Of a stretch of 64,000 nucleotides of DNA, positions 47,599 to 59,061 are shown piece by piece. Under the pieces are notes generated by a model that saw nothing but the letters and a program-made list of their open reading frames with translations, was not told the DNA's origin and did not search any database. The DNA lies in NCBI GenBank assembly GCA_030685235.1, contig MU839100.1:62001-126000 (forward strand), in the 5' to 3' direction. Origin of the DNA: Copromyces sp. CBS 386.78 (Eukaryota > Ascomycota > Sordariomycetes > Sordariales > Sordariaceae). How positions within the stretch are numbered: position 1 is the stretch's first letter; each line of letters opens with the position of its first letter. The position numbers were made by a program, and so were the translations under genes.

Positions 47599-49158
47599 GC
47601 TGAGAAGGGAGAGGAACCGTGAAGCATGTCTATAACACCAATATCCTGGAAGCCATACATAACCCGCTCTGATGGCATAATGAGACCCGCAACCCCTTCG
47701 ACGCAACCGATACATTGTCACCATTGTTGAGTTTGTCGAGAAAGTCTCCTACTTCAGTCGTCGTCAAATCTTAGGTCCACTGGCCCTTGGTAATGGGGTA
47801 CCCCGAGACGGGGAATCACAGTTATCACCCACGGCAACAACGTCTTAGAGAAGCGACCCAGAGAACGGATATTCCAGATTCACAGCTTTGCCAACCTTCC
47901 ATCCTATCCCAAAGCGAGCCGATAGGCAACCGAGATCGTTTGGCGAATCTGGGCTGTTCTTCGAAGTTCGAATTACACTATCATATGTGGAGTAGCACTT
48001 CGGTGTTGCGCGGGACTTTCGCTGTGTTGATATCCTCGTGGATGCCACCAGAAGCTTGGTGAAATGTTCGAAGGTATCACGACTTTCCAACCCGGCGACT
48101 GAATTGGCCATCCGTTGTGCTGGTTACAGCCCAAGTTCCTTCCTGAGAGAATTGGCCACGAGATTGGGAGATTAAACCAGAGCACAAGTTGAAAGTCGCA
48201 TTTGCGTTTGGATGCTTGAAAAACGATATGCATCAGGGTAAGTGAGGACAATTGATGCAAACAATATCAGCACTCATCCGCGAAAGAGGCTGCAACCTTC
48301 CAACCATCGAAGCTGAGATATTTAGAAAAGGGAAGGGGAAAATACCTGCCCCTCAAGGCGACATGCTGAAGTGCCCGCTATCGGAAGAGCATGTCATATG
48401 GCCCAGCGATATTTTTCTCTCGTATCTCAAGACCGTCTTTTTGTTTTCAGCCGCTATCCAACGAATATCCAATTCCACACCCAGCCAGTTAGAACCGCTG
48501 AAGCAGGGCGGTAGTGCCGCTTTTGTCCCAGAACAGCTTCCGCAGGCTGTGAGAGGGTGCCGTAGAGACGGGATCGTTGGCACGCAAATGTACAATTGCA
48601 CCTACCCAGCCGTGATCGAATCAGAAGCCGACGACAGAAACACGGCTTTCCATTCGACAGGCTTTACACACCCGAAAGAGGCAAGTCAGGGGATGAGCAG
48701 ATCGTTTTTGGGCGACCTCCAGACCTCCTTGGCGCGTGATGTTGCCCCGCGTTAAAAAGAGCGAGAGTTTTGGAGTGTGGCACTCAAAAGTACCCCATGA
48801 TATAAGTACGTTGTCGCATTTTCTCAACTTATGCTGAGACTACATCACCTCGAATTTGTCACAAGAGCAACCGTAATCGAGTTAAATTACCTCAGGAGCG
48901 TGCAAGGGATTCCGGCTGTGCCGAACGAAAATCCGGAAGAGACAACCACAGAAGTTCCCCACAAACCTTGTGTTCGCCTCACAAGGAGAAAGATAAAAGA
49001 TCATCACCCCTCCTTTTTATCCCGCCGCCCCTGCCTTGTCTTATAAGAAAGACTGATCCAACCCAGAAGATTACGGAAACAACTTATTCGTCGACAATAC
49101 TATCCGACAGGCTCTATCAACTGTGTTCATCATCGGTATCAACCCCAGGAGCGCAAAG
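47599..49158. other. 1.56 kb without a convincing gene
   Basis: Ordinary base composition. Several short frames (for example 48252-48755) lack recognisable motifs, codon bias or splice-linked continuity. A non-coding RNA or poorly conserved gene cannot be excluded. Confidence 0.4.
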
Positions 49159-49611
49159 ATGTCCAGGATATTTGGGCGCAGGTCAACCTCCCTCAAGCTT
49201 ATGAGCCCTCCAAACTCAATGCCCCTCTCGGAACAAGAGAATCGCGACTCCTCAGAAAACCACCACCATGACTCGGCTTACTCCTCGCTGTTGGATCCCA
49301 TGGTGCGCGCAATGGAACCACCAGAACACCGCCGGACCAAATCCACCCCAGGCGCATGGATGCAAGGTTTCGCAACCTCTGGACAACAAGATATCTCACA
49401 CCGGGCGTGGTTGAGCGCCGCCGAAAGACGCCCTTCATGGACCGGTGAGCGTCCGCCTCCCCGGAAGCTGGTCAAAGACCCCAACGGCTCCGGCCGGCCG
49501 TCATTCTCGGTCGAGCTTTCGGATAGTGATGGGGAGCAGGAGAAGGGCGTCCTTCGCCGACAACTGACCCGGCTGAGGAGTTTCTACCGGCGAGAGAAGC
49601 CGGGACCTTGA
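49159..49611 (+). CDS. Hypothetical 150-aa disordered, basic Ser/Pro-rich protein
   Basis: The first ATG of the frame is at 49159 (CAAAGATGT); the upstream frame lacks an ATG. The protein is rich in Ser, Pro, Arg and Glu, with a His triplet and a C-terminal basic amphipathic segment (VLRRQLTRLRSFYRREKPGP) after an acidic SDSDGEQEK patch. No domain recognised; it looks intrinsically disordered. It is supported by G/C-rich third positions and 450 bp of open frame. Confidence 0.5.
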   Translation: MSRIFGRRSTSLKLMSPPNSMPLSEQENRDSSENHHHDSAYSSLLDPMVRAMEPPEHRRTKSTPGAWMQGFATSGQQDISHRAWLSAAERRPSWTGERPPPRKLVKDPNGSGRPSFSVELSDSDGEQEKGVLRRQLTRLRSFYRREKPGP

Positions 49612-50128
49612 GGACACCGCTCGGTCTCACTCTGCTTGCTGACTAGTGGTGTTATTCCTCGCCGAGGAAGACGGATCACGGCAACCTCGAATATGCGGCT
49701 GGTCCGGCATCGTGAACTTTGATGTTCGGAGGATTTCCGTTCCTGGGGATGAGATTTGGGCATATTTGCTTGAAGACCCGCTCCGCCGGCACCGAAATTG
49801 CCCCACTCTTTCCTTGGCAGCCACTAGAATTCCTACGATCACAACTCTCATCGGTTATCGGGTAATAGAAGTCTTTTTTATGTGACCACTTTAAACTTCT
49901 CCGGATACATATCGACACCGAATACCCCTTCATCTCACTTTATACCACACGATCAGTAGACTGTTAGGTCTTGATCTCAAATTCTATCTCGCTGAAACTC
50001 ACTGCAAGTCCTACATCGGAGACCTGTTCCCATTTTTGGAAAAGCTTCTACATCCGAGGCAAACGACGAGTCCTCCCGGGTCAAACTTCAGCGGAATTAG
50101 ATCTCAAACAACACACTTATGCAGCCCC

Positions 50129-51418
50129 ATGATGGCGGCCTGGGCTTCTAACCTCCGCCCTAGTGTGACAACGTCCTGTATTGTCCTTGGGGCTGTGGGT
50201 GTGTCCTTAGGCTTGAGTGTCCGTGTGTTGATGAGCCAGAACTCCACCAAGAAGACGGTAATAATACCATCGCCAAGAGCCACTCAACTTCCAAGATTGT
50301 CGAAAGAAGAAACCTCCGCACTTCCCTATCCGCCAGATGCTCTACCAGGCGCGAGAGACGTCGAGACCCCATATGGAACCATTAAAGTGTTCGAATGGGG
50401 CCCCGAAGATGGCGAGAAGGTGCTTCTATTACACGGCATCAGCACACCATGCTTAAGTTTGGGGATTCTCGGAGAGGCGCTGGTAGAAAGAGGCTACAGG
50501 GTCATGGTGTTTGACTTCTTCGGGCGCGGCTACTCCGATGCGCCAACGGACATCCCCTATGACATCCGGCTTTACTCGACGCAGATGCTCCTGGCTCTGG
50601 CATCTTCTAAACTTCCCTGGACCGGGGACAACGGATTCCACATCATCGGCTACTCCCTAGGCGGAGGTCTCGCAGTCTCATTCGCCAAGTACTACTCGCA
50701 CATGATCCGGTCCCTGGTACTCGTGGCAAGCGGAGGACTGATCAGGTCAGAACATGTGAGCCGAAGGAGCAGGATCCTCTACTCAAAGGGCGTGCTTCCC
50801 GAGCCTCTGCTTCGGTGGCTCGTACGTCGACGGATCACTCCCCAGCCAGCAACAACGACGTCCGAAGCCAAGATGGCCAGTGAGGTCGTGGCTACCACCA
50901 CCACCGCCACCACCACCAGCGAACAGTCCACCAAGAAGCATCACAAGAATAGCGATGCCAGCGGCGGCGACTCGTTCGACAATGCGGTTCTCTCGCCGCA
51001 CAGGCCGAATAGCACGGTTTCCTCGGTGATGGCCTGGCAGGTCCAGCATCAGCAAGGGTTCCTCACGGCTTTTATGAGCAGCATCCGACATGCCCCCATT
51101 TACGAACAGCGGAAGGATTGGATAAAGCTCGGTCAGCTTTTGGCTGCTAGGCGCAAGGCTTCTTCTGCTTCTGGTGCCGATGAGGATGAGGAAAGCGTCG
51201 GAGGACGGTCGTTGCCGGGACTCTTGGGTGGAAAGGTATTTCTGGTGCTTGGCTCAACGGATCCGGTCATCGTCAAGGAGGAGTTGATCCATGATGCCAT
51301 ATCGGTCCTGGGTGAAGATGGGTTTGAGGCTGTTGTGCTGGATTGCGGACATGAAATCGTCATGACGAGGGGGCAGGAGGTGGCTGGCTTGGCGGCGGGT
51401 TTTTGGTCACGGATTTGA
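50129..51418 (+). CDS. Alpha/beta-hydrolase fold protein with N-terminal membrane anchor
   Basis: Single exon. The first ATGs of the frame are at 50129 and 50132 (~429 aa); the open frame extends upstream only without an ATG. A hydrophobic segment (SCIVLGAVGVSLGLSVRVLM) near the N-terminus suggests an anchor or signal. The core has LLLHGIS, a nucleophile elbow GYSLGGG (Ser 176 from 50129), Asp 378 in GSTDPV and His 408 in DCGHEI, a full catalytic triad. A Thr/Ser-rich insert (about residues 240-290) sits in the lid region. Substrate unknown; related proteins are esterases, lipases or epoxide hydrolases. Confidence 0.8.
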   Translation: MMAAWASNLRPSVTTSCIVLGAVGVSLGLSVRVLMSQNSTKKTVIIPSPRATQLPRLSKEETSALPYPPDALPGARDVETPYGTIKVFEWGPEDGEKVLLLHGISTPCLSLGILGEALVERGYRVMVFDFFGRGYSDAPTDIPYDIRLYSTQMLLALASSKLPWTGDNGFHIIGYSLGGGLAVSFAKYYSHMIRSLVLVASGGLIRSEHVSRRSRILYSKGVLPEPLLRWLVRRRITPQPATTTSEAKMASEVVATTTTATTTSEQSTKKHHKNSDASGGDSFDNAVLSPHRPNSTVSSVMAWQVQHQQGFLTAFMSSIRHAPIYEQRKDWIKLGQLLAARRKASSASGADEDEESVGGRSLPGLLGGKVFLVLGSTDPVIVKEELIHDAISVLGEDGFEAVVLDCGHEIVMTRGQEVAGLAAGFWSRI

Positions 51419-51982
51419 AGAAATAAACGCTTGTATATGATGATGCGATAAGTTGGATATACAAACGAGCCGCATCTGAATACAAACTTTGGATAACATT
51501 TATTGTCGTGATTCATTTTGCGAGTGATCATCGTGTCTCGAGGTGATGAAGTGAAATCCATGAAGGGAAGTTGATGTTGGAATGGAATCCATGTGCCTGG
51601 GACGGGAACCCAGAAGTGAAAGTGCCCTGAAATGTCATGCTAGGTGCTAATTCAGCGGGTGTCAGGCGGTTCCTCAGCACGTACTTGCCTTGCACCCAGC
51701 TGCCCAAAGCAGCCGGATACAGGGGGCCGCATTGGTCGATCTGCAAGCTGCCGTTACGTGCAACCACAAACCCCACCAAGGCTGATAGCCTTTCAGGTTG
51801 AAGGAAATTTCCCAAACAACCTCCAAAACAAATCGCAGCCTCGACCAAACATTACCACTTCCAGCCCAGCGCGGCCGATTTGCGACTTAACCACAGTTGA
51901 ACTCTGAAATACGAAAATAAGAACTACATCAGGCATTATAACAATTTCGAAGTCACCAAATACTACAGACCAAGCCGTCACG
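51419..51982. other. Intergenic, no gene seen
   Basis: Terminator side of the hydrolase and promoter side of RRP43. No supported frame. Confidence 0.4.
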
Positions 51983-53059
51983 ATGGCCGCCACAGCTCCA
52001 GTTCCCTCGCTGAGCTTCTCCCGACCAACCTTCGCAAAGCTCTCGCCTCACCCTTACCTCCTCACGAACCTCACCGACCCCGAAAACCCCTGCCGTACCA
52101 ACGGCCGTGTGCCGCACGAGGCTCGTCCCATTCACATCCACACCTCCTCGCTCGCCCACGCCAACGGCAGCGCGCTCGTCCGCACCGGCGACACCACGGT
52201 CGTCTGCGGCGTCCGCGCTGAGATCCTCCCCGTCGCCAGCATTCCCCAATATCGGCCGCGGGAGCCCACTTACAACGAAGAGAACACCGACGATGACAGC
52301 ACCGATGTCGACGAGCTAAAGGACTACGACCTCCTTGTTCCCAACATCGAGCTAGCCACCGGCTGTGCGCCGCAGTTCCTCCCCGGCGTGCCACCCACGA
52401 CACTGGCGCAGACACTCAGCACACGCATCTACTCGCTTTTGCACAGCTGCAAGGTAGTGGACCCTAAGGGCTTGAGGGTGTGGTACACTCCGCCTAAGGA
52501 GACCAAGGAGGAGGGCGCGATGGAGGTGGATGAGGCACAGGAAGAGGAGGAAGAGGAGGAGGAAACGAAACCAGAGCTCAAGGCCTACTGGGTCCTTTAC
52601 ATCGATCTACTTTTTGTCTCGTTCGACGGAAACCCCTTTGACGCAGCCTGGACGGCCGTCATGGCGGCGCTGCGCGACACGAGGCTGCCTGCAGCAAGGT
52701 GGGATCCGGATCGTGAGGCGGTGGTGTGCTCGCGGAGCGAGGAGGCGAAGACTGCACTGGGCGTGCGTGGACTGGCTGTTGCTTGCACGGCGACGGTGTT
52801 CTTGGAGAAGGAACACGGAGAGGATTCGGGCGCGTCGGCAGAGAGGAAAAGCAGGCACTGGATCTTGCTGGATCCGGATAGGCTGGAGGAGAGCCTGTGC
52901 AAGGAGACAGTCACGGTGGTAGTGGACTGCAGCGGGGAGGAGACCAAGGTCAAGAGCATTGAGAAGCACGGTGGTACGGTCATTGGACGGGAGCTGATGA
53001 GGGGGTTCGTTGGTGTTGCGGAGGGGAGGTGGAGGGAAGTCAAGGAGGCGTCGAAGTAG
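51983..53059 (+). CDS. RRP43: Exosome core subunit RRP43 (EXOSC8-like, RNase PH fold)
   Basis: Structural ring subunit of the RNA exosome, which trims and degrades RNA in nucleus and cytosol. Single exon, 358 aa, ATG in CACGATGGCC context. The RNase PH domain starts with SPHPYLLTNL and continues with GRVPHEARPI, the hallmark ANGSALVRTGDTTVVCGVRA, NIELATGCAP, and AYWVLYIDLLFVSFDGNPFDAAW in the second half. The C-terminal ESLCKETVTVVVD and HGGTVIG fit the family end. A Glu-rich insert (residues ~178-195) is fungal-specific. Members of this group are usually inactive as nucleases. RRP42 or RRP45 are the alternatives, but the order of motifs favours RRP43. Confidence 0.82.
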   Translation: MAATAPVPSLSFSRPTFAKLSPHPYLLTNLTDPENPCRTNGRVPHEARPIHIHTSSLAHANGSALVRTGDTTVVCGVRAEILPVASIPQYRPREPTYNEENTDDDSTDVDELKDYDLLVPNIELATGCAPQFLPGVPPTTLAQTLSTRIYSLLHSCKVVDPKGLRVWYTPPKETKEEGAMEVDEAQEEEEEEEETKPELKAYWVLYIDLLFVSFDGNPFDAAWTAVMAALRDTRLPAARWDPDREAVVCSRSEEAKTALGVRGLAVACTATVFLEKEHGEDSGASAERKSRHWILLDPDRLEESLCKETVTVVVDCSGEETKVKSIEKHGGTVIGRELMRGFVGVAEGRWREVKEASK

Positions 53060-53959
53060 AGTGTCTCCCTTGTGGCAGGCATCTCGGGCTTGACCTGACC
53101 TTCTCACGGAGTTCCATACCTAAGCATGGGCCACGAAACGAGAAAGCAATGTAACGGATTTGATACCCTAAGGATGTACGATTGAACAATATGCGCGGTC
53201 GGAGTGGTCTCGAATATCACCATTGGTCACGATCCAATTTATAGGACCTGGATACCCGATTTCGCCATCAAGACAAATATTATACTAACATGGCCAAAAT
53301 GGAATCAATACACACAAGGTTCCCGACCAGCAATGCCAGGACCGATGAGAAGGAAGTGAGAACGATGAAAACGCGAGGGAATATCCAGGGCAGCCGAGCA
53401 CCAGTGCGTTCGGTGACCGATGGGCCGACTTCTTGTGATCAAGAGAACCTTGGCTGATCTGATGCGGAAGGACCATGGCTGTTCCTTCCTGGCCTGGAGG
53501 TTCCCAACTTGAGGAAGGAACGACACTCCCTCTGATAAGGTGAGTACCTCAACGGACATCCCGTGGCGTATTACGCGATTGCAGTGGGTGGCAGGTGAGG
53601 GTTAACCGGCCGCAATTTCCATTTTACACACGACGACGCAGCCAGTGGTGAAAGGTTTTTCTCTTATGGCACTCAGTCCCTCAGTCCTTCGTCCTCTCTG
53701 TTGTCCTATTTCCTCACCCTCTTCTTCTCGCCCACTCTTCTGACCGCCCTTTCTCCTCCTCACCCACACGCTCCCTCATCCTTTCTCCTCCATCCGCGCC
53801 GTCGACTCGCCCTTCTTGAGTCAGCGGTTCGAAAGATCGCGTTCAAGAAGCCAACCATCTTAGCAAACTTTCGTTCCGCGCCTGCGCGTGAGAAGTCAGC
53901 AACCTTTCACCTTTCAAATCACTACGACCCACGCCACCGCCTGTTTGTTGCGGGAGACG
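53060..53959. other. Intergenic, no gene seen
   Basis: Contains a C/T-rich stretch (53690-53790) typical of fungal promoters and 5' UTRs, just before the 2EXR gene. Confidence 0.4.
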
Positions 53960-55433
53960 ATGTCAGATCCCCCTCAGCCCATCATGGCCCCTCTTACCAC
54001 TTTCCACCCGTTTCCGAAGCTACCGTGGGAATTACGCAACGAGATCTGGAAGCACTCGATCCGACCGCTGGATCGCCCTGGTGCCCACGTCTTCTACGTC
54101 GAAGAACGAGACCTGGAAGATTCAGAACCGTATGAGTGCGATGTAGTGTCTGGCCATATACAACTGAAAGATCACCCTCTGGAGCCCGCCATTACATACC
54201 TTTCCGTTGCAGTTCCAGCGAAGACTATATCTTCTGGACCCGCCGGTAATCCGTCAGCATACATGATCGATGGCGGACTTTGGACTGCCTGCAAATAGTC
54301 ACGCGCAGTGATGGAACGGACCTTCAATCACCAGAAATGGGACCCGATAAGGAAGGCGTATCCACAGTATAAGAAACTCATGCTCGCCAACATCGGGTAT
54401 GACGATATGTGGATGTATTCCTCCCCTCCGCCTGGCAGTGACGACTCTTCCAACGACGACACTTCCCCTCCTTCACCTCCTTTACCTCAGCGCCCCAATT
54501 CATGTCCCGCAACGGTCCTAACTCCCCATGATCCATACCGAGGAGAGCGCTCACTTGATATGGTGCCGGCAACCGGATACTTTTGGTCATCGCCTTCATC
54601 GCCACCCCCGATGCCCTCTAATGAACAGGGGAAAGCGGGCCAATCCGGCGGCCAGTTCAGGGCCTTCCCGTATTATTTTTCTGTCTTCCCGCACCAGGAC
54701 CTCATGATCTTCCGGCCGCCCAGCTGGGCCCCGGAAATCTCTGGTGCCTACTGGCACTGGCTCAAGGAGGGCTTTCCATTCGGGTCAGTGAAATCGGGCT
54801 TTCGCTGATTTTGTGGATATAACGGGTTTGCGTTCGAATACGATCCAGTTTGGGGCCAAGAGCCAGAATTTGGCGCTACTCGCTTGAAGGCTGGACCATG
54901 CGTGATGGTGCTGTCGGTGTTTTTGACAACCTTAAGGAGGCCGTCACGGTTTTTTCAGACGACGGACCTGTTTCAACCATCTGGCTCATCGACTATCGAC
55001 TCCGGCTTAACAATGAGACTCCTGAAGCCATCAGAGATGTAGAGCGTCACCAGAAAGTGTGGTACGGAGGCGACGGGTGCCGGTTTGTCGAAATATACCC
55101 GGAACTTGTTCTTGATGGCGGTGACTATCTCCAATGGTACCGAACTGAAGGTATTGATGGCGAAGACTCCGCTAAAGCTCCAGGGTCTTGCCATTCATTC
55201 ATTCAAGTGTTTGAGAGATCTATGTTAAGGTGTTCTATGGGAACGATGGACGTCGATACATTGAGATGTATTCCAAGTTTACCGAGGGAGGTGGTGACTA
55301 TCTTCAGTGGCTTTATACTGAAGGGATTGAGGGTGATGACTCGTCCATCGGCGAAGGATCTTGTCATTATTTCATCGAGAAAGTTGAAATTGCTTTCATG
55401 GATATGTTGAACGCAGATTCGGATGACCAGTGA
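53960..55433 (+). pseudogene. Decayed 2EXR-domain gene (two nonsense codons, frameshifts, 3' duplication)
   Basis: Starts MSDPPQP and enters a 2EXR domain with FHPFPKLPWELRNEIWKHSI, a fungal domain of unknown function. The frame stops at TAG (54296-54298) inside the conserved DGGLWTAC-SR motif and continues in the same frame to TGA (54806-54808). It then reads FCGYNGFAFEYDPVW. Near 54860-54880 the sense frame shifts to WRYSLEGWTMRDGAVGV...WLIDYRL. The last ~140 bp are duplicated: 55060-55200 (WYGGDG-RFVEIYPE...GGDYLQW) and 55222-55395 (FYGNDGRRYIEMY...GGDYLQW), in different frames. An intron could hide one defect but would remove conserved residues. Confidence 0.65.
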
Positions 55434-56340
55434 GGAGATGAGGAGAGGTGGGGTCCAACGTTAGGACTTCTTGCTTGCTTGCGTTAAATCTGGCCAGAAT
55501 GTGTTGATGGTGGTATTGCTAGTGAAATATCAAGCAGCTGTTGTATTTAGACCTCATTGAACTGAGTATCTGTAGGTTTGTGTTATCTTGTTGTAATAGA
55601 TTCTGTTCTCTATGTAGCTCAGCATTTTCTCTCAGGGTGGTAGATGGAGAATCTTACCCCATGCAATTACCACAACGCCCACATCGCCCTCTTTGATTTA
55701 GTTTGGACAACATCAAATAATATCGCCGGCTGGCCTTTCTTTCGACCTTAGGGATGCTGGCGCAGCATATATTCTTCCATAAAGAATAATGGGGGGTTGG
55801 CGATAGAGCTGATGTGGGCAGTTACGCGAATCCATCAGGTTTAAACAGCGGTTGGAGCATAATATGAGCACTTAGTAACTAGACACCAAATAGCAGTGTG
55901 AGTCCTGAGATGTAACAGCTAGGAAAACATATGTTGACTCACTGGTGAGCATCGAAAAATAGTTGCAGCTTCAGTCCCATCTTCCTCATCCTTGTTTGCT
56001 GTCCAGACTTGTCAAACCTTTCAGCAAAACCTTAGCAACTCACTCGACTACAGAATGTCAAACCGAGAGCTCTAAGTTCAGTCACATCACAAAAACCGAA
56101 AATCATTCCTCCTGGGAGCCTCTCGCTATTTGGCCTCCTGGCAGACGGCATCCACAGCCTTCCATCTTCTTCAGTCCACCAAACCACAATTGTTTGTCTT
56201 TTTGCTCAAGACCCATAAAGATCTAATTACCAGCTCGCTGACTTTCAAGTTCCAACAGAGCGCCACCCCATTGTCACCTTTGTCTCACCATCTCCAAGTC
56301 TGATACACCCCAAAAGCCATACGACCCTGACAATCCCAAG
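55434..56340. other. Intergenic, no gene seen
   Basis: AT-richer stretch, then C/T-rich promoter-like sequence before the next start codon. Confidence 0.4.
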
Positions 56341-56946
56341 ATGTCGCAAGACGAACCCGAGGCGCCGCAACAAAGGGCCACGACCCCCGCCGACGAATAC
56401 CACTGGTACCTCCTCTACCAGCTAATCCGCGGTCTAGAGTGGCTCCGGCTACAGGTCCAAAGCAACGACCCTGATGCGCCCGTACAGCAGCTGTCAGCCG
56501 AAACAAAAGAAACACTCCGAGAAACCTTGGACAGGGAAATCGAGGAGACCAACATGACCGACAACCTCCTCTACGCAGAAAGCATGAAGTACGAAGACCG
56601 CGTCAAAAGCTTCCCGCAGGAGTCCTGGTCGCACGACCTTCGCTTGGGCAAGTTCCGGCAGCAGCAAGGCTACGACGAGCGGCTGGAGAGATTCCGGCGC
56701 GAGTGGACGGAGGAGGCGGCGCTGGAGAGAATTGCCGAGTTGTTTGCGGTGTGGACCGATGTGAGGAAACGGTTGGGGTTGAATGGGGAGGAGAGGTATA
56801 TGGTGGTTGTGAGGGAGCATATGCTGAAGACGGTGGCGGCGAGACAGACGGCTAGGAAAAAGCCGACTTATTCGCTTTGGCCGAAGGTGCCCGAGGAGAG
56901 GGTAATAGAGAAGGGGCCACCAAAGGAAAGTAAGCACCCCGAATGA
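56341..56946 (+). CDS. Hypothetical 201-aa charged helical protein
   Basis: Single exon beginning at ATG after CCCAAG. The sequence is rich in Glu, Arg, Lys and Gln and looks mostly helical (EETKETLRETLDREIEETN-like stretches, RLERFRREWTEEAALERIAE). No transmembrane segment or signal. Third positions are strongly G/C-biased in its second half, supporting coding. No family recognised. Confidence 0.6.
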   Translation: MSQDEPEAPQQRATTPADEYHWYLLYQLIRGLEWLRLQVQSNDPDAPVQQLSAETKETLRETLDREIEETNMTDNLLYAESMKYEDRVKSFPQESWSHDLRLGKFRQQQGYDERLERFRREWTEEAALERIAELFAVWTDVRKRLGLNGEERYMVVVREHMLKTVAARQTARKKPTYSLWPKVPEERVIEKGPPKESKHPE

Positions 56947-58367
56947 GCAGAGAGGGGCGTGCCACTGCATGACTCGTAGCGGCGACATCAAGTGGCTTTA
57001 GGGGACTGGAAATTGCATGGGGGAAAAAAAGACATCCCAGCTTTGTGCGGAAGGAAGTTTGGGTAGTGCCCAGTGGCGCGAGATCTTGGAGGTCAAGAAT
57101 CGGGTCAGATGATGCCAGGAAACAAGTGCAGCACCAACGAATCAATCGCCTTTTAAAACCCCGAAACCAAAAAGAAAAACCCCGTACCCTCATGTCCGAT
57201 ATCTTCATTACTTCCCCGATCGAATAAAAAATGCAAAAAGCTAAGTCACCCAGGTACGCTTGTAGAACGAACGACAATCCGCCAGCTGCGACTTTACGAA
57301 AACTGCCACGCAGATTATTCATCAACGGTAACCACTGCGCCATGAGACCACAGGGCTCCCCGTTGTGGTAGAAGGGCTAGGTAACGGACCTTATAAGGTG
57401 CCTGCCACTCGTGGGTTGCCTGGGCCAGGTCCAGTTCTAGTCTAGGAAGGTGCGCGGGAGGCGGGTGTCCTGTCATCCGATGTCTGGGAAGGGGCGCGCC
57501 TGCCGGCTGGGTGACGGTCGCAGGAATGGTGGCAGACACCTGCCATGGAAGTGTAGTGGAAGTGTAAGAGAGGCGAGGGACAGATGTTGCGTTGAAACTA
57601 TTTTTACAGACTGTTCTTCAGTAGAGCTAGGTAGGTATATACTTAATTAGATATATACAAACTCCACACATGACATGTGGTATCGATTCGACATAAAGAG
57701 AATTAGTGATAGTGATATGGTGATAGAATCTTGGGTGCTGAACGCACGTGTTGTAGATCTACCGTACTTTCTCTGGAAACTGGGATCGCAAAGGCAAAGA
57801 GAAGGCTGGGTTAAGGGTGTAGAAGAAAACATGTATGTAGTTGACCGACACCCTCAACCTTGCCTTTTCCTTGCCCTTCCGGATCCCAATTTCCAGAGAT
57901 AATACGGTAGATCCGCAGTGTGCAGTGCGCGAGATTAATGTGACAAGAAAGAACTGAAAATGAACGTGTAATAATGGAACGAATCCAAGCAAGCCCCAGC
58001 TCCGGAACCGACGAAACACAGATCCCATTGATGATGAGTGCCCATCGTACGAGGTCGAAAATCAAAGAGAGGAACAAACGTAGCCGGAGTAGAACAAACA
58101 ACAGGATACTCAAGAACTCCGGGCAGCTATCAAAGTGATTTGTCTAAAAACGAAAGCGAGAGGCAATTTGGGAATGAACGTGATTTGAAAAATCCAAACA
58201 AACTTAAAGGGGGAGTTATTCATCGCGACACTTTAGCCAAAAGTACTCCAGCTGTCCGTCTCTCCTCCTCATCCAATCTCTCAAGACCCTCAACTTTACA
58301 ATCTATCCTTCACCTCCCCCCCCCCCTTTACAAGATCCCTCCACCCTCCCTTTTCCCAGGAAACCCT
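56947..58367. other. 1.4 kb intergenic, no gene seen
   Basis: Holds probable 3' UTRs of the two convergent neighbours. A C-run (58316-58326) and short palindromic ACATGACATGT near 57667 were seen. No supported frame. Confidence 0.4.
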
Positions 58368-59061
58368 CTAAGAACTATCCTGCGCAGCCGCCAAATTGCT
58401 CTTCTCAAAGCACAAGATGGTGGGCGGCTCCGACAGATTCAGGGAAGGACCAATCTCCTTGAGCATGGCGTGGGCGAGACACTCGTTGTCGTAGTAGCGC
58501 ATGTCGTCCATGGAGGCGAACTCGATGTACGAGGCGACGGTGTAGCCGCGGGCCTTCTGGTCCTCCATGGTCTTGCCGGCCGTCAGTTGCAGGATGTACG
58601 GCTTGCCGTCCTTTTGGGAGGCGAGCTGGTCAGTCAGCGGGGTTGAATTCGCGTCTGGTTTGGTGGTTTTGGGAGAGATTGGAGGAGAGCGAGACAAAAA
58701 GACAAAAAGACAAAAAGACAAAAAGACAAAAAGACAAAAAGACAAAAAGACAAAAAGACAAAAAGACAAAAAGACAAAAAGAGAAAAAGAGAAAAAGAGA
58801 AAAAGAGAAAAAGAGGAATTTACAGGAGAGGAGAGGGAGGTGGGAAAAAGAGAGAGAAGAGGAGGGAAGAAGAAGACCAAGACGTGACGAGTGATGATGG
58901 ATGACCACTGGAATATGACGGAGACGAGAGCAACAACAAACCTTCTTCTGCTCCTCCGCAACAACGTGATATGCATCCAACAACCTCTTCTGGTTCGTCT
59001 CATCCGGAATCTTGAAAAGAGTCATCCGGTGAACACGGGGACCACGCTTGTCGGCCGTCAT
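58368..59061 (-). CDS. Stress-responsive A/B barrel (Dabb) domain protein
   Basis: Exons (minus strand) 59061-58942 and 58610-58368 give 120 residues. Dabb proteins are small dimeric ferredoxin-like barrels. N-terminal VHRMTLFKIPDETNQKRLLDAY is the family's opening strand and helix. After the splice come DGKPYILQLTAGKTMED, YTVASYIEFASMDDMRYYDN, ECLAHAMLKE and a final strand PPTILCFE. The intron is 331 bp with donor GTTTGT. The acceptor is uncertain: AAAAG before DGKPYI gives the family-like QKK-DGKPY, whereas a CAG 15 bp upstream would add LASQK. The intron contains an 8 bp repeat array. Confidence 0.85.
58693..58812. repeat. Octanucleotide array in the Dabb intron: 11 x GACAAAAA then 4 x GAGAAAAA
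   Basis: Perfect 8 bp period over 120 bp, with a single C-to-G switch dividing the array into two homogeneous blocks. It lies wholly inside the intron. Apparent Lys/Asp/Gln-rich frames across it are artefacts of the repeat. Confidence 0.95.

Noticed and set aside
48252..48755. 167-codon open frame in the gap after NDUFA2
   Set aside because: No domain, no codon bias, and overlapping frames of similar length on the other strand.
50036..50128. Upstream extension of the alpha/beta hydrolase frame
   Set aside because: The extension begins at a TTG and has no ATG; the first ATG is at 50129.
58643..58894. Lys/Asp/Gln/Arg-rich frames on the plus strand over the Dabb intron
   Set aside because: Produced by the 8 bp repeat; present in several frames at once.
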